In this document: in pieces, positions 1-11,800 of the stretch | How the letters are laid out: each line of letters begins with the position of its first letter | Numbering within the stretch: the first letter of the stretch is position 1 | Assembly: GCF_910589235.1 (NCBI RefSeq) | Contig: NC_060958.1 | Coordinates: 2,728,725-2,792,724, forward strand | DNA length: 64,000 nucleotides | Direction of reading: 5' to 3' | DNA from: Vespa crabro | Lineage: Eukaryota; Arthropoda; Insecta; Hymenoptera; Vespidae | The notes under the pieces: model-generated | Told to the model about the DNA's origin: nothing | Database searches by the model: none | Seen by the model: only the letters and a program-made list of their open reading frames with translations | Position numbers and translations under genes: made by a program

Positions 1-9
1 GAGCGAAAA

Positions 10-23
10 ATCGTATATACGAT
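10..23. other. 14-bp perfect palindrome repeated in most monomers
   Basis: ATCGTATATACGAT reads the same on both strands and recurs once per monomer through much of the array. It lies about 20 bp after a second palindrome, ATACGCGTAT, so most monomers carry a pair of dyads. Some monomer classes break it: CGTATATGCGAT (left and middle domains), CGTACATACGAT (left domain) and CATATACACGAT (right domain only). It could be a protein-binding site or a cruciform-forming element, but nothing in the sequence proves either. It does not match the CENP-B box consensus. Confidence 0.75.
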
Positions 24-240
24 ATGAAAGAATGTTAAAAACTTTGATTCCAATATAAAATAGATGTTTGATCTTATGAAATGCAATGTTCTGAATCGAT
101 TGGTAACATTTTCATAACTGTGGCACAAGTATAATTAAAGATTTCACGATTTTATCTTCGCATATACCGAAATTCGCGTATGTCGATTACGTTTTTCGAC
201 AATTATCATATGAAAACGCGTATTTAAACATTGTAAAAAC

Positions 241-262
241 GTTATATTCTTGTTATATTCTT
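241..262 (+). repeat. Internal 11-bp direct duplication in the monomer
   Basis: GTTATATTCTT occurs twice head-to-tail, followed by TATTCTGC. The doubled motif is kept in nearly all monomers. It is degraded at about 21,391, where two bases are lost, and point-mutated in some right-domain copies (second unit GTTATTTTCTT or GTTGTATTATT). It looks like an old slippage duplication that was fixed before the array expanded. Confidence 0.85.
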
Positions 263-1799
263 TATTCTGCATCGATAGAACATAAAATCAATGAAATTGA
301 ACGAGATTTCAAGTTTTCGTTTTTCGACGATACGCGTATATGAGCGAAAAATCGTATATACGATACGAAAGAATGTTAAAAACTTTGATTCCAATATAAA
401 ATAGATGTTTGATCTTATGAAATGCAATGTTCTGAATCGATTGGTAACATTTTTATAACTGAGGCACAAGCATTATTAAAGATTTCACGGTTTTATCTTT
501 GCATATACCGAAATTCGCGTATGACGATTACGTTTTTCGACAATTATCATATGATAACGCATATTTAAACATAGTAAAAACGTTATATTCTTGTTATATT
601 CTTTATTCTGCATCGATAGAACATAAAATCAATGAAATTGAACGAGATTTCAAGTTTTCGTTTTTCGACGATACGCGTATATGAGCGAAAAATCGTACAT
701 ACGATATGAAAAAATGTTAAATACTTTGATTCCAATATAAAATAGATGTTTGATCATATGAAATGCAATGTTCTGAAACGATTGGTAACAATTTTCTAAC
801 TGTGGCACAAGTATTATTAAAGATTTCACGATTTTATCTTCGCATATACCGAAATTCGCGTATGTCGATTACGTTTTTCGACAAATATCATATGAAAACG
901 CGTATTTAAACATAGTAAAAACGTTATATTCTTGTTATATTCTTTATTCTGCATCGATAAAACATAAAATCAATGAAATTGAAAGAGATTTCAAGTTTTC
1001 GTTTTTCGACGATACGCGTATATCAGCGAAAAATCGTATATACGATACGAAAGAATGTTAAAAACTTTGATTCCAATATAAAATAGATGTTTGATCTTAT
1101 GAAATGCAATGTTCTGAATCGATTGGTAACATTTTTCTAACTGTGGCTCAAGTATTATTAAAGATTTCACGATTTTGTCTTCGCATAAACCGAAATTCGC
1201 GTATGTCGATTACGTTCTTCTACAATTATCATATGAAAACGCGTATTTAAACATGGTAAAAACGTTATATTCTTGTTATATTCTATATTCTGCATTAATA
1301 TAACATAAAATCAATGAAATTGAACGAGATTTCAAGTTTTCGTTTTTCGACGATAAGGCGTATATGAGCGAAAAATCGTATATGCGATACGAAAGAATGT
1401 TAAAAACTTCGATTCCAATATAAAATAGATGTTTGATCTTTTGAAATGCAATGTTCTGAATCGATTGGTAACATTTTTATAACTGTGGCACAAGTATTAT
1501 TAAAGATTTCACGATTTTAACTTCGCATATACCGAAATTCTCGTGTGACGATTACGTTTTTCGACAAATATCATATGAAAACGCGTATTTAAACATAGTA
1601 AAAACGTTATATTCTTGTTATATTCTTTATTCTGCATCGATAGAACATAAAATCAATGAAATTGAACGTGATTTCAAGTTTTCGTTTTTCGACGAAACGC
1701 GTATATGAGCGAAAAATCGTATATACGATACGAAAGAATGTTAAAAACTTTGATTCTAATATAAAATAGATGTTTGATCTTATGAAATGCAATGTTCTG

Positions 1800-4700
1800 A
1801 ATCGATTGGTAACATTTTTCTAACTGTGGCACAAGTATTACTAATGATTTCACCATTTTATCTTCGCATATACCGAAATTCGCGTATGACGATTACGTTT
1901 TTCGACAAATATCATATGAAAACGCGTATTTAATCAAAGTGAAAACGTTATATTCTTGTTATATTCTTTATTTTGCTTCGATAGAACATAAAATCAATGA
2001 AATTGAACGAGATTTCAAATTTTCGTTTTTCGACGATACGCGTATATGAGCGAAAAATCGTATATACGATACGAAAGAATGCTAAAAACTTTTGTTCCAA
2101 TATAAAATAGATATTTGATCTTATGAAATGCAATGTTCTGAATCGATTGGTAACATTTTTCTAACTGTGGCACAAGTATTATTAAAGATTTCACGATTTT
2201 ATCTTCGCATATACCGAAATTCGCGTATGTCGATTAGGTTTTTCGAAAATAATCATATGAAAACGCGTATTTAAACATAGTAAAAACGTTATATTCTTGT
2301 TATATTCTTTATTCTGCATCGATAGAACATAAAATCAATGAAATTGAACGAGATTTCAAGTTTTCGTTTTTCGACGATAAGGCGTATATGAGCGAAAAAT
2401 CGTATATGCGATACGAAAGAATGTTAAAAACTTTGATTCCAATATAAAATAGATGTTTGATCTTATGAAATGCAATGTTCTGAATCGATTGGTAACATTT
2501 TTCTAACTGTGGCACAAGTATTATTAAAGATTTCACGATTTCATCTACGCATATACCGAAATTCGCGTATGTCGATTACGTTTTTCGACAATTATCATAT
2601 GAAAACGCGTATTTAAACATAGTAAAAACGTTTTATTCTTGTTATATTCTTTATTCTGCATCGATAGAACATAAAATCAATGAAATTGTACGAGATTTCA
2701 AGTTTTCGTTTTTCGACGATACGCGTATATGAGCGAAAAAACGTATATACGATACGAAAGAATGTTAAAAAATTTGATTCCAATATAAAATAGATGTTTG
2801 ATCTTATGAAATGCAATGTTCTGAATCGATTGGTAACATTTTTCTAACTGTGGCACAAGTATTATTAAAGATTTCACGATTTTGTCTTCGCATATACCGA
2901 AATTCGCGTATGTCGATTACGTTTTTCGACAATTATCATATGAAAACGCGTATTTAAACATAGTAAAAACGTTATATTCTTGTTATATTCTTTATTCTTC
3001 ATCGATAGAACATAAAATCAATGAAATTGAACGAGATTTCAAGTTTTCGTTTTTCGACGATAAGGCGTATATGAGCGAAAAATCGTATATGCGATACGAA
3101 AGAATGTTAAAAACTTTGATTCCAATATAAAATAGATGTTTGATCTTATGAAATGCAATGTTCTGAATCGATTGGTAACATTTTTATAACTGTGGCACAA
3201 GTATTATTAAAGATTTCACGATTTTATCTTCGCATATACCGAGATTCGCGTATGTCGATTACGTTTTTCGCCAATTATCATATGAAAACGCGTATTTAAA
3301 CATGGTAAAAACGTTATATTCTTGTTATATTCTTCATTCTGCATCGATAGAACATAAAATCAAAGAAATTGAACGAGATTTCAAGTTTTCGTTTTTCGAC
3401 GATACACGTATATGAGCGAAAAATCGTATATACGATACGAAAAAATGTTAAAAACTTTGGTTCCAATGTAAAATAGATGTTTGATCTTATGAAATGCAAT
3501 GTTCTGAATCGATTGGTAACATTTTTCTATCTGTGGCGCAAGTATTATTAAAGATTTCACGATTTTATCTTCGCATATACCGAAATTCGCGTATGTCGAT
3601 TACGTTTTTCGACAATTATCATATGAAAACGCGTATTTAAACATAGTAAAAACGTTATATTCTTGTTATATTCTTTATTCTGCATCGATAGAACATAAAA
3701 TCAATGAAATTGAACGAGATTTCAAATTTTCGTTTTTCGACGATACGCGTATATGAGCGAAAAATCATATATACGATACGAAAGAATGTTAAAAACTTTG
3801 ATTCCAATATAAAATAGATGTTTGATCTTATGAAATGCAATGTTCTGAATCGATTGGTAACATTTTTATAACTGAGGCACAAGCATTATTAAAGATTTCA
3901 CGGTTTTATCTTTGCATTTACCGAAATTCGCGTATGACGATTACGTTTTTCGACAATTATCATATGATAACGCGTATTTAAACATAGTAAAAACGTTATA
4001 TTCTTGTTATATTCTCTATTCTGCATCGATAGAACATAAAATCAATGAAATTGAACGAGATTTCAAGTTTTCGTTTTTCGACGATACGCGTATATGAGCG
4101 AAAAATCGTACATACGATATGAAAAAATGTTAAATACTTTGATTCCAATATAAAATAGATGTTTGATCATATGAAATGCAATGTTCTGAAACGATTGGTA
4201 ACAATTTTCTAACTGTGGCACAAGTATTATTAAAGATTTCACGATTTTATTTTCGCATATACCGAAATTCGCGTATGTCGATTACGTTTTTCGACAAATA
4301 TCATATGAAAACGCGTATTTAAACATAGTAAAAACGTTATATTCTTGTTATATTCTATATTCTGCATTAATATAACATAAAATCAATGAAATTGAACGAG
4401 ATTTCAAGTTTTCGTTTTTCGACGATAAGGCGTATATGAGCGAAAAATCGTATATGCGATACGAAAGAATGTTAAAAACTTTGATTCCAATATAAAATAG
4501 ATGTTTGATCTTATGAAATGCAATGTTCTGAATCGATTGGTAACATTTTTCTAACTGTGGCACAAGTATTATTAAAGATTTCACCATTTTATCTTCGCAT
4601 ATACCGAAATTCGCGTATGACGATTACGTTTTTCGACAAATATCATATGAAAACGCGTATTTAATCAAAGTGAAAACGTTATATTCTTGTTATATTCTTT

Positions 4701-5727
4701 ATTTTGCTTCGATAGAACATAAAATCAATGAAATTGAACGAGATTTCAAATTTTCGTTTTTCGACGATACGCGTATATGAGCGAAAAATCGTATATACGA
4801 TACGAAAGAATGCTAAAAACTTTTGTTCCAATATAAAATAGATATTTGATCTTATGAAATGCAATGTTCTGAATCGATTGGTAACATTTTTCTAACTGTG
4901 GCACAAGTATTATTAAAGATTTCACGATTTTATCTTCGCATATACCGAAATTCGCGTATGTCGATTAGGTTTTTCGAAAATTATCATATGAAAACGCGTA
5001 TTTAAACATAGTAAAAACGTTATATTCTTGTTATATTCTTTATTCTGCATCGATAGAACATAAAATCAATGAAATTGAACGAGATTTCAAGTTTTCGTTT
5101 TTCGACGATAAGGCGTATATGAGCGAAAAATCGTATATGCGATACGAAAGAATGTTAAAAACTTTGATTCCAATATAAAATAGATGTTTGATCTTATGAA
5201 ATGCAATGTTCTGAATCGATTGGTAACATTTTTCTAACTGTGGCACAAGTATTATTAAAGATTTCACGATTTCATCTACGCATATACCGAAATTCGCGTA
5301 TGTCGATTATGTTTTTCGACAATTATCATATGAAAACGCGTATTTAAACATAGTAAAAACGTTTTATTCTTGTTATATTCTTTATTCTGCATCGATAGAA
5401 CATAAAATCAATGAAATTGTACGAGATTTCAAGTTTTCGTTTTTCGACGATACGCGTATATGAGCGAAAAAACGTATATACGATACGAAAGAATGTTAAA
5501 AACTTTGATTCCAATATAAAATAGATGTTTGATCTTATGAAATGCAATGTTCTGAATCGATTGGTAACATTTTTCTAACTGTGGCACAAGTATTATTAAA
5601 GATTTCACGATTTTGTCTTCGCATATACCGAAATTCGCGTATGTCGATTACGTTTTTCGACAATTATCATATGAAAACGCGTATTTAAACATAGTAAAAA
5701 CGTTATATTCTTGTTATATTCTTTATT
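1800..5727 (+). repeat. 8-monomer higher-order repeat, 2,731-bp spacing, about 1.4 copies
   Basis: Sequence from about 1,800 to 2,997 recurs from about 4,531 to 5,728. Shared rare variants are TTTCACCATTTT (about 1,849 and 4,580), TTTAATCAAAGTG, TATTTTGCTTCG, and GATTAGGTTTTTCG. The spacing of 2,731 equals eight monomers plus three bases. The three extra bases are accounted for by three GATAAGGCG-type 342-bp monomers inside the unit (about 2,384, 3,058 and 4,428). The start lies between 1,766, where one copy has GATTCTAATAT, and 1,850. Confidence 0.85.
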
Positions 5728-8700
5728 CTGCATGGATAGAACATAAAATCAATGAAATTGAACGAGATTTCAAGTTTTCGTTTTTCGACGATACGCGTAT
5801 ATGAGCGAAAAATCGTATATACGATACGAAAAAATGTTAAAAACTTTGGTTCCAATATAAAATAGATGTTTGATCTTATGAAATGCAATGTTCTGATTCG
5901 ATTGGTAAAATTTTTCTAACTGTTGCACAAGTATTATTAAAGATTTCACGATTTTATCTTCGCATATACCGAAATTCGCGTATGTCGATTACGTTTTTCG
6001 ACAATTATCATATGAAAACGCGTATTTAAACATAGTAAAAACGTTATATTCTTGTTATATTCTTTATTCTGCATCGATAGAACATAAAATCAATGAAATA
6101 GAACGAGATTTCAAGTTTTCGTTTTTCGACGAGACGCGTAAATGAGCGAAAAATCGTATATACGATACGAAAGAATGTTAAAAACTTTGGTTCCAATATA
6201 AAATAGATGTTTGATCTTATGAAATGCAATGTTCTGTATCGATTGGTAACATTTTTATAACTGTGGCAAAAGTATTATTAAAGATTTCACGATTTTATCT
6301 TCGCATATACCGAAATTCGCGTATATCGATTACGTTTTTCGACAATTATCATATGAAAACGCGTATTTAAAGATGGTAAAAACGTTATATTCTTGTTATA
6401 TTCTTTATTCTGCATCGATAGAACATAAAATAAATGAAATTGAACGAGATTTCAAGTTTTCGTTTTTGGACGATACGCGTATATGAGCGAAAAATCGTAT
6501 ATTCGATACGAAAGAATGTTAAAAACTTTGATTCCAATATAAAATAGATGTTTGATTTTATGAAATACAATGTTCTGAAACGATTGGTAACATTTTTCTA
6601 ACCGTGGCACAAGTATTATTAAAGATTTCACGATTTTATCTTCGCATATACCGAAATTCGCGTATGTCGATTACGTTTTTCGACAATTATCATATGAAAA
6701 CTCGTATTTAAACATAGTAAAAACGTTATATTCTTGTTATATTCTTTATTCTGCATCGATAGAACATAAAATCAATGAAATTGAACGAGATTTCAAGTTT
6801 TCGTTTTTCGACGGTAAGCGTATAAGAGCGAAAAATCGTATATACGATACGAAGAATGTTAAAAACTTTGATTCCAATATAAAATAGAAGTTTGATCTTA
6901 TGAAATGCAATGTTCTGAATCGATTGGTAACATTTTTCTAACTGTGGCACAAGTATTATTAAAGATTTCACGATTTTATCTTCGCATATACCGAAATTCG
7001 CGTATGTCGATTACGTTTTTCGACAAATATCATATGAAAACGCGTATTTAAACATAGTAAAAACGTTATATTCTTGTTATATTCTTTATTCTGCATCGAT
7101 AGAACATAAAATCAAAGAAATTGAACGAGATTTCAAGTTTTCGTTTTTCGACGATACGCGTATATGAGCGAAAAATCGTATATACGATATGAAAGAATGT
7201 TAAAAACTTTGATTCCAATATAAAATAGAAGTTTCATCTTATGAAATGCAATGTTCCGAATCGATTGGTAACATTTTTCTAACTGTGGCACAAGTATTAT
7301 TAAAGATTTCACGATTTTATCTTCGCATATACCGAAATTCGCGTATGTCGATTACGTTTTTCGACAATTATCATATGAAAACGCGTATTTAAACATAGTA
7401 CAAACGTTATATTCTTGTTATGTTCTTTATTCTGCATCGATAGAACATAAAATCAATGAAATTGAACGAGATTTCAAGTTTTCGTTTTTCAACGATACGC
7501 GTATATGAGCGAAAATCGTATATACGTTATGAAAGAATGTTAAAAACTTTGATTCCAATATAAAATAGAAGTCTGATCTTATGAAATGCAATGTTCTGAA
7601 TCGATTGGTAACATTTTGTAGCTGTGGCACAAGTATTATTAAAGATTTCACGATTTTATCTTCGCATATACCGAAATTCGCGTATGTCGATTACGTTTTT
7701 CAACAGTTATCATATGAAAACGCGTATTTAAACATAGTAAAAACGTTATATTCTTGTTATATTCTTTATTCTGCATCGATAGAACATAAAATCAATGAAA
7801 TTGAATGAGATTTCAAGTTTTCGTTTTTCGACGATACGCGTATATGAGCGAAAAATCGTATATACGATACGAAAGAATGTTAAAAACTTTGATTCCAATA
7901 TAAAATAGATGTCTGATCTTATGAAATGCAATGTTCTGAATCGATTGGTAACATTTCTCTAACTGTGGCATAAGTATTATTAAAGATTTCACGATTTTAT
8001 CTTCACATATACCGAAATTCGCGTATGTCGATTACGTTTTTCGACAATTATCATATGCAAACGCGTATTTAAACATAGTAAAAACGTTATATTCTTGTTA
8101 TATTCTTTATTCTGCATCGATAGAACATAAAATCAATGAAATTGAACGAGATTTCAAGTTTTCGTTTTTCGACGATACGCGTATATGAGCGAAAAATCGT
8201 ATATACGATACGAATGAATGTTAAAAACTTTGATTCCAATATAAAATAGATGTTTGATCTTATGAAATGCAATGTTCTGAATCGATTGGTAACATTTTTA
8301 TAACTGTGGCACAAGTATTATTAAAGATTTCACGATTTTATCTTCGCATATACAGAAATTCGTTTATGTCGATTACGTTATTCGACAATTATCATATGAA
8401 AACGCGTATTTAAACATAGTAGAAACGTTATATTCTTGTTATATTCTTTATTCTGCATCGATAGAACATAAAATCAATGAAATTGAATGAGATTTCAAGT
8501 TTTCGTTTGTCGACGATACGCGTATATGAGCGAAAAATCGTATATACGATACGAATGAATGTTAAAAACATTGATTCCAATATAAAATAGATGTCTGATC
8601 TTATGAAATGCAATGTTCTGAATCGATTGTTAACATTTTTCTAACTGAGGCACAAGTATTATTAAAGATTTCACGATTTTATCATCGCATATACCGAAAT

Positions 8701-8868
8701 TCGAGTATGTCGATTACGTTTTTCGACAATTATCATATGAAAACGCGTATTTAAACATAGTAAAAACGTTATATTCTTGTTATATTCTTTATTCTGCATC
8801 GATAGAACATAAAATCAATGAAATTGAACGAGATTTCAAGTTTTCGTTTTTCGACGATACGCGTATAT
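5728..8868 (+). repeat. Nine satellite monomers of mixed type between the two 8,868-bp copies
   Basis: This stretch holds about nine monomers and nothing else. It starts with a monomer carrying GCATGGATAG, followed by one carrying GAGACGCGTAAATGAG; that ordered pair recurs in the middle domain. Later monomers show several private single-base losses: GATACGAAGAATG near 6,847, GCGAAAATCG near 7,510, and a short T-run in CATTTTGTAGCTG near 7,612. The region 6,505-6,590 (ATTCGATACG, GATTTTATGAAATACAATG) is found again near 18,778-18,870. Confidence 0.85.
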
Positions 8869-11800
8869 GAGCGAAAAATCGTATATACGATATGAAAGAA
8901 TGTTAAAAACTTTGATTCCAATATAAAATAGATGTTTGATCTTATGAAATGCAATGTTCTGAATCGATTGGTAACATTTTCATAACTGTGGCACAAGTAT
9001 AATTAAAGATTTCACGATTTTATCTTCGCATATACCGAAATTCGCGTATGTCGATTACGTTTTTCGACAATTATCATATGAAAACGCGTATTTAAACATA
9101 GTAAAAACGTTATATTCTTGTTATATTCTTTATTCTGCATCGATAGAACATAAAATCAATGAAATTGAACGAGATTTCAAGTTTTCGTTTTTCGACGATA
9201 CGCGTATATGAGCGAAAAATCGTATATACGATACGAAAGAATGTTAAAAACTTTGATTCCAATATAAAATAGATGTTTGATCTTATGAAATGCAATGTTC
9301 TGAATCGATTGGTAACATTTTTATAACTGAGGCACAAGCATTATTAAAGATTTCACGGTTTTATCTTTGCATATACCGAAATTCGCGTATGACGATTACG
9401 TTTTTCGACAATTATCATATGATAACGCATATTTAAACATAGTAAAAACGTTATATTCTTGTTATATTCTTTATTCTGCATCGATAGAACATAAAATCAA
9501 TGAAATTGAACGAGATTTCAAGTTTTCGTTTTTCGACGATACGCGTATATGAGCGAAAAATCGTACATACGATATGAAAAAATGTTAAATACTTTGATTC
9601 CAATATAAAATAGATGTTTGATCATATGAAATGCAATGTTCTGAAACGATTGGTAACAATTTTCTAACTGTGGCACAAGTATTATTAAAGATTTCACGAT
9701 TTTATCTTCGCATATACCGAAATTCGCGTATGTCGATTACGTTTTTCGACAAATATCATATGAAAACGCGTATTTAAACATAGTAAAAACGTTATATTCT
9801 TGTTATATTCTTTATTCTGCATCGATAAAACATAAAATCAATGAAATTGAAAGAGATTTCAAGTTTTCGTTTTTCGACGATACGCGTATATCAGCGAAAA
9901 ATCGTATATACGATACGAAAGAATGTTAAAAACTTTGATTCCAATATAAAATAGATGTTTGATCTTATGAAATGCAATGTTCTGAATCGATTGGTAACAT
10001 TTTTCTAACTGTGGCTCAAGTATTATTAAAGATTTCACGATTTTGTCTTCGCATAAACCGAAATTCGCGTATGTCGATTACGTTTTTCTACAATTATCAT
10101 ATGAAAACGCGTATTTAAACATGGTAAAAACGTTATATTCTTGTTATATTCTATATTCTGCATTAATATAACATAAAATCAATGAAATTGAACGAGATTT
10201 CAAGTTTTCGTTTTTCGACGATAAGGCGTATATGAGCGAAAAATCGTATATGCGATACGAAAGAATGTTAAAAACTTCGATTCCAATATAAAATAGATGT
10301 TTGATCTTTTGAAATGCAATGTTCTGAATCGATTGGTAACATTTTTATAACTGTGGCACAAGTATTATTAAAGATTTCACGATTTTAACTTCGCATATAC
10401 CGAAATTCTCGTGTGACGATTACGTTTTTCGACAAATATCATATGAAAACGCGTATTTAAACATAGTAAAAACGTTATATTCTTGTTATATTCTTTATTC
10501 TGCATCGATAGAACATAAAATCAATGAAATTGAACGTGATTTCAAGTTTTCGTTTTTCGACGAAACGCGTATATGAGCGAAAAATCGTATATACGATACG
10601 AAAGAATGTTAAAAACTTTGATTCTAATATAAAATAGATGTTTGATCTTATGAAATGCAATGTTCTGAATCGATTGGTAACATTTTTCTAACTGTGGCAC
10701 AAGTATTACTAAAGATTTCACCATTTTATCTTCGCATATACCGAAATTCGCGTATGACGATTACGTTTTTCGACAAATATCATATGAAAACGCGTATTTA
10801 ATCAAAGTGAAAACGTTATATTCTTGTTATATTCTTTATTTTGCTTCGATAGAACATAAAATCAATGAAATTGAACGAGATTTCAAATTTTCGTTTTTCG
10901 ACGATACGCGTATATGAGCGAAAAATCGTATATACGATACGAAAGAATGCTAAAAACTTTTGTTCCAATATAAAATAGATATTTGATCTTATGAAATGCA
11001 ATGTTCTGAATCGATTGGTAACATTTTTCTAACTGTGGCACAAGTATTATTAAAGATTTCACGATTTTATCTTCGCATATACCGAAATTCGCGTATGTCG
11101 ATTAGGTTTTTCGAAAATTATCATATGAAAACGCGTATTTAAACATAGTAAAAACGTTATATTCTTGTTATATTCTTTATTCTGCATCGATAGAACATAA
11201 AATCAATGAAATTGAACGAGATTTCAAGTTTTCGTTTTTCGACGATAAGGCGTATATGAGCGAAAAATCGTATATGCGATACGAAAGAATGTTAAAAACT
11301 TTGATTCCAATATAAAATAGATGTTTGATCTTATGAAATGCAATGTTCTGAATCGATTGGTAACATTTTTCTAACTGTGGCACAAGTATTATTAAAGATT
11401 TCACGATTTCATCTACGCATATACCGAAATTCGCGTATGTCGATTACGTTTTTCGACAATTATCATATGAAAACGCGTATTTAAACATAGTAAAAACGTT
11501 TTATTCTTGTTATATTCTTTATTCTGCATCGATAGAACATAAAATCAATGAAATTGTACGAGATTTCAAGTTTTCGTTTTTCGACGATACGCGTATATGA
11601 GCGAAAAAACGTATATACGATACGAAAGAATGTTAAAAACTTTGATTCCAATATAAAATAGATGTTTGATCTTATGAAATGCAATGTTCTGAATCGATTG
11701 GTAACATTTTTCTAACTGTGGCACAAGTATTATTAAAGATTTCACGATTTTGTCTTCGCATATACCGAAATTCGCGTATGTCGATTACGTTTTTCGACAA

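Larger units (their letters stand above)
1..341 (+). repeat. Representative satellite monomer (anatomy)
   Basis: One full monomer, with phase arbitrarily set at GAGCG. In order it contains: a 14-bp perfect palindrome (10-23); an A-rich stretch leading to AATATAAAATAG; AATCGATT (8-bp palindrome); a T-run then CTGTGGCACAAG in most copies; TTCGCGTATGTCGATTACG; CGTTTTTCGAC followed by TCATATGA (8-bp palindrome); AACGCGTATTTAAAC; two adjacent copies of GTTATATTCTT (241-262); ATCGAT; a second CGTTTTTCGAC 128 bp after the first; and ATACGCGTAT (10-bp palindrome) just before the next monomer. It therefore predicts two ClaI (ATCGAT), two MluI (ACGCGT) and one NdeI (CATATG) sites in a standard copy. 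This particular monomer has TATAATTAAAG where most copies have TATTATTAAAG. Confidence 0.9.
1..5727 (+). repeat. Left copy of a segment duplicated at 8,868-bp spacing
   Basis: This stretch of about 17 monomers is matched base for base, apart from scattered changes, by the sequence 8,868 bp downstream (26 monomers). Rare private variants confirm the register: TATAATTAAAG occurs after position 113 and again after 8,981; GTATATCAGCG occurs near 1,019 and 9,887; the GCATTAATATAAC monomer occurs near 1,292 and 10,160. Differences I noticed include ACGTTCTTCTAC (about 1,213) against ACGTTTTTCTAC in the other copy, and CATCGATAG (about 3,682) against CATCCATAG. The match may extend left beyond the window. 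It ends near 5,727, where this copy reads CTGCATGG and the other CTTCATCG. Confidence 0.9.

Noticed and set aside
48..60. TATA box or polyadenylation-like AATATAAAATAG in each monomer
   Set aside because: In sequence with about 71% A+T such motifs are expected by chance, and no transcription unit is visible. Satellite transcripts are possible but not shown by the sequence.
320..341. CENP-B box candidate around TTCGTTTTTCGACG
   Set aside because: It lacks the required A and CGGG positions of the CENP-B core; only the TTCG part agrees.
2882..3130. Plus-strand open frames of 61-87 codons, such as this one
   Set aside because: They overlap the minus-strand frames, depend on the GATAAGGCG one-base insertion for extra length and end at the next monomer. 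There is no plausible start context or family match, so I treat them as chance frames.
9110..9337. Recurrent minus-strand open frame of 61-75 codons beginning near the GAAATGCAATG site, present in most monomers
   Set aside because: It arises from the monomer sequence itself. A second open frame overlaps it on the plus strand, copies differ by stops, lost starts and frameshifts, 341 is not a multiple of three, and the composition is low-complexity (F, I, Y, R rich) with no recognisable domain. Conservation is explained by array homogenisation. Codon-level dN/dS across monomers or a ribosome profile would decide.
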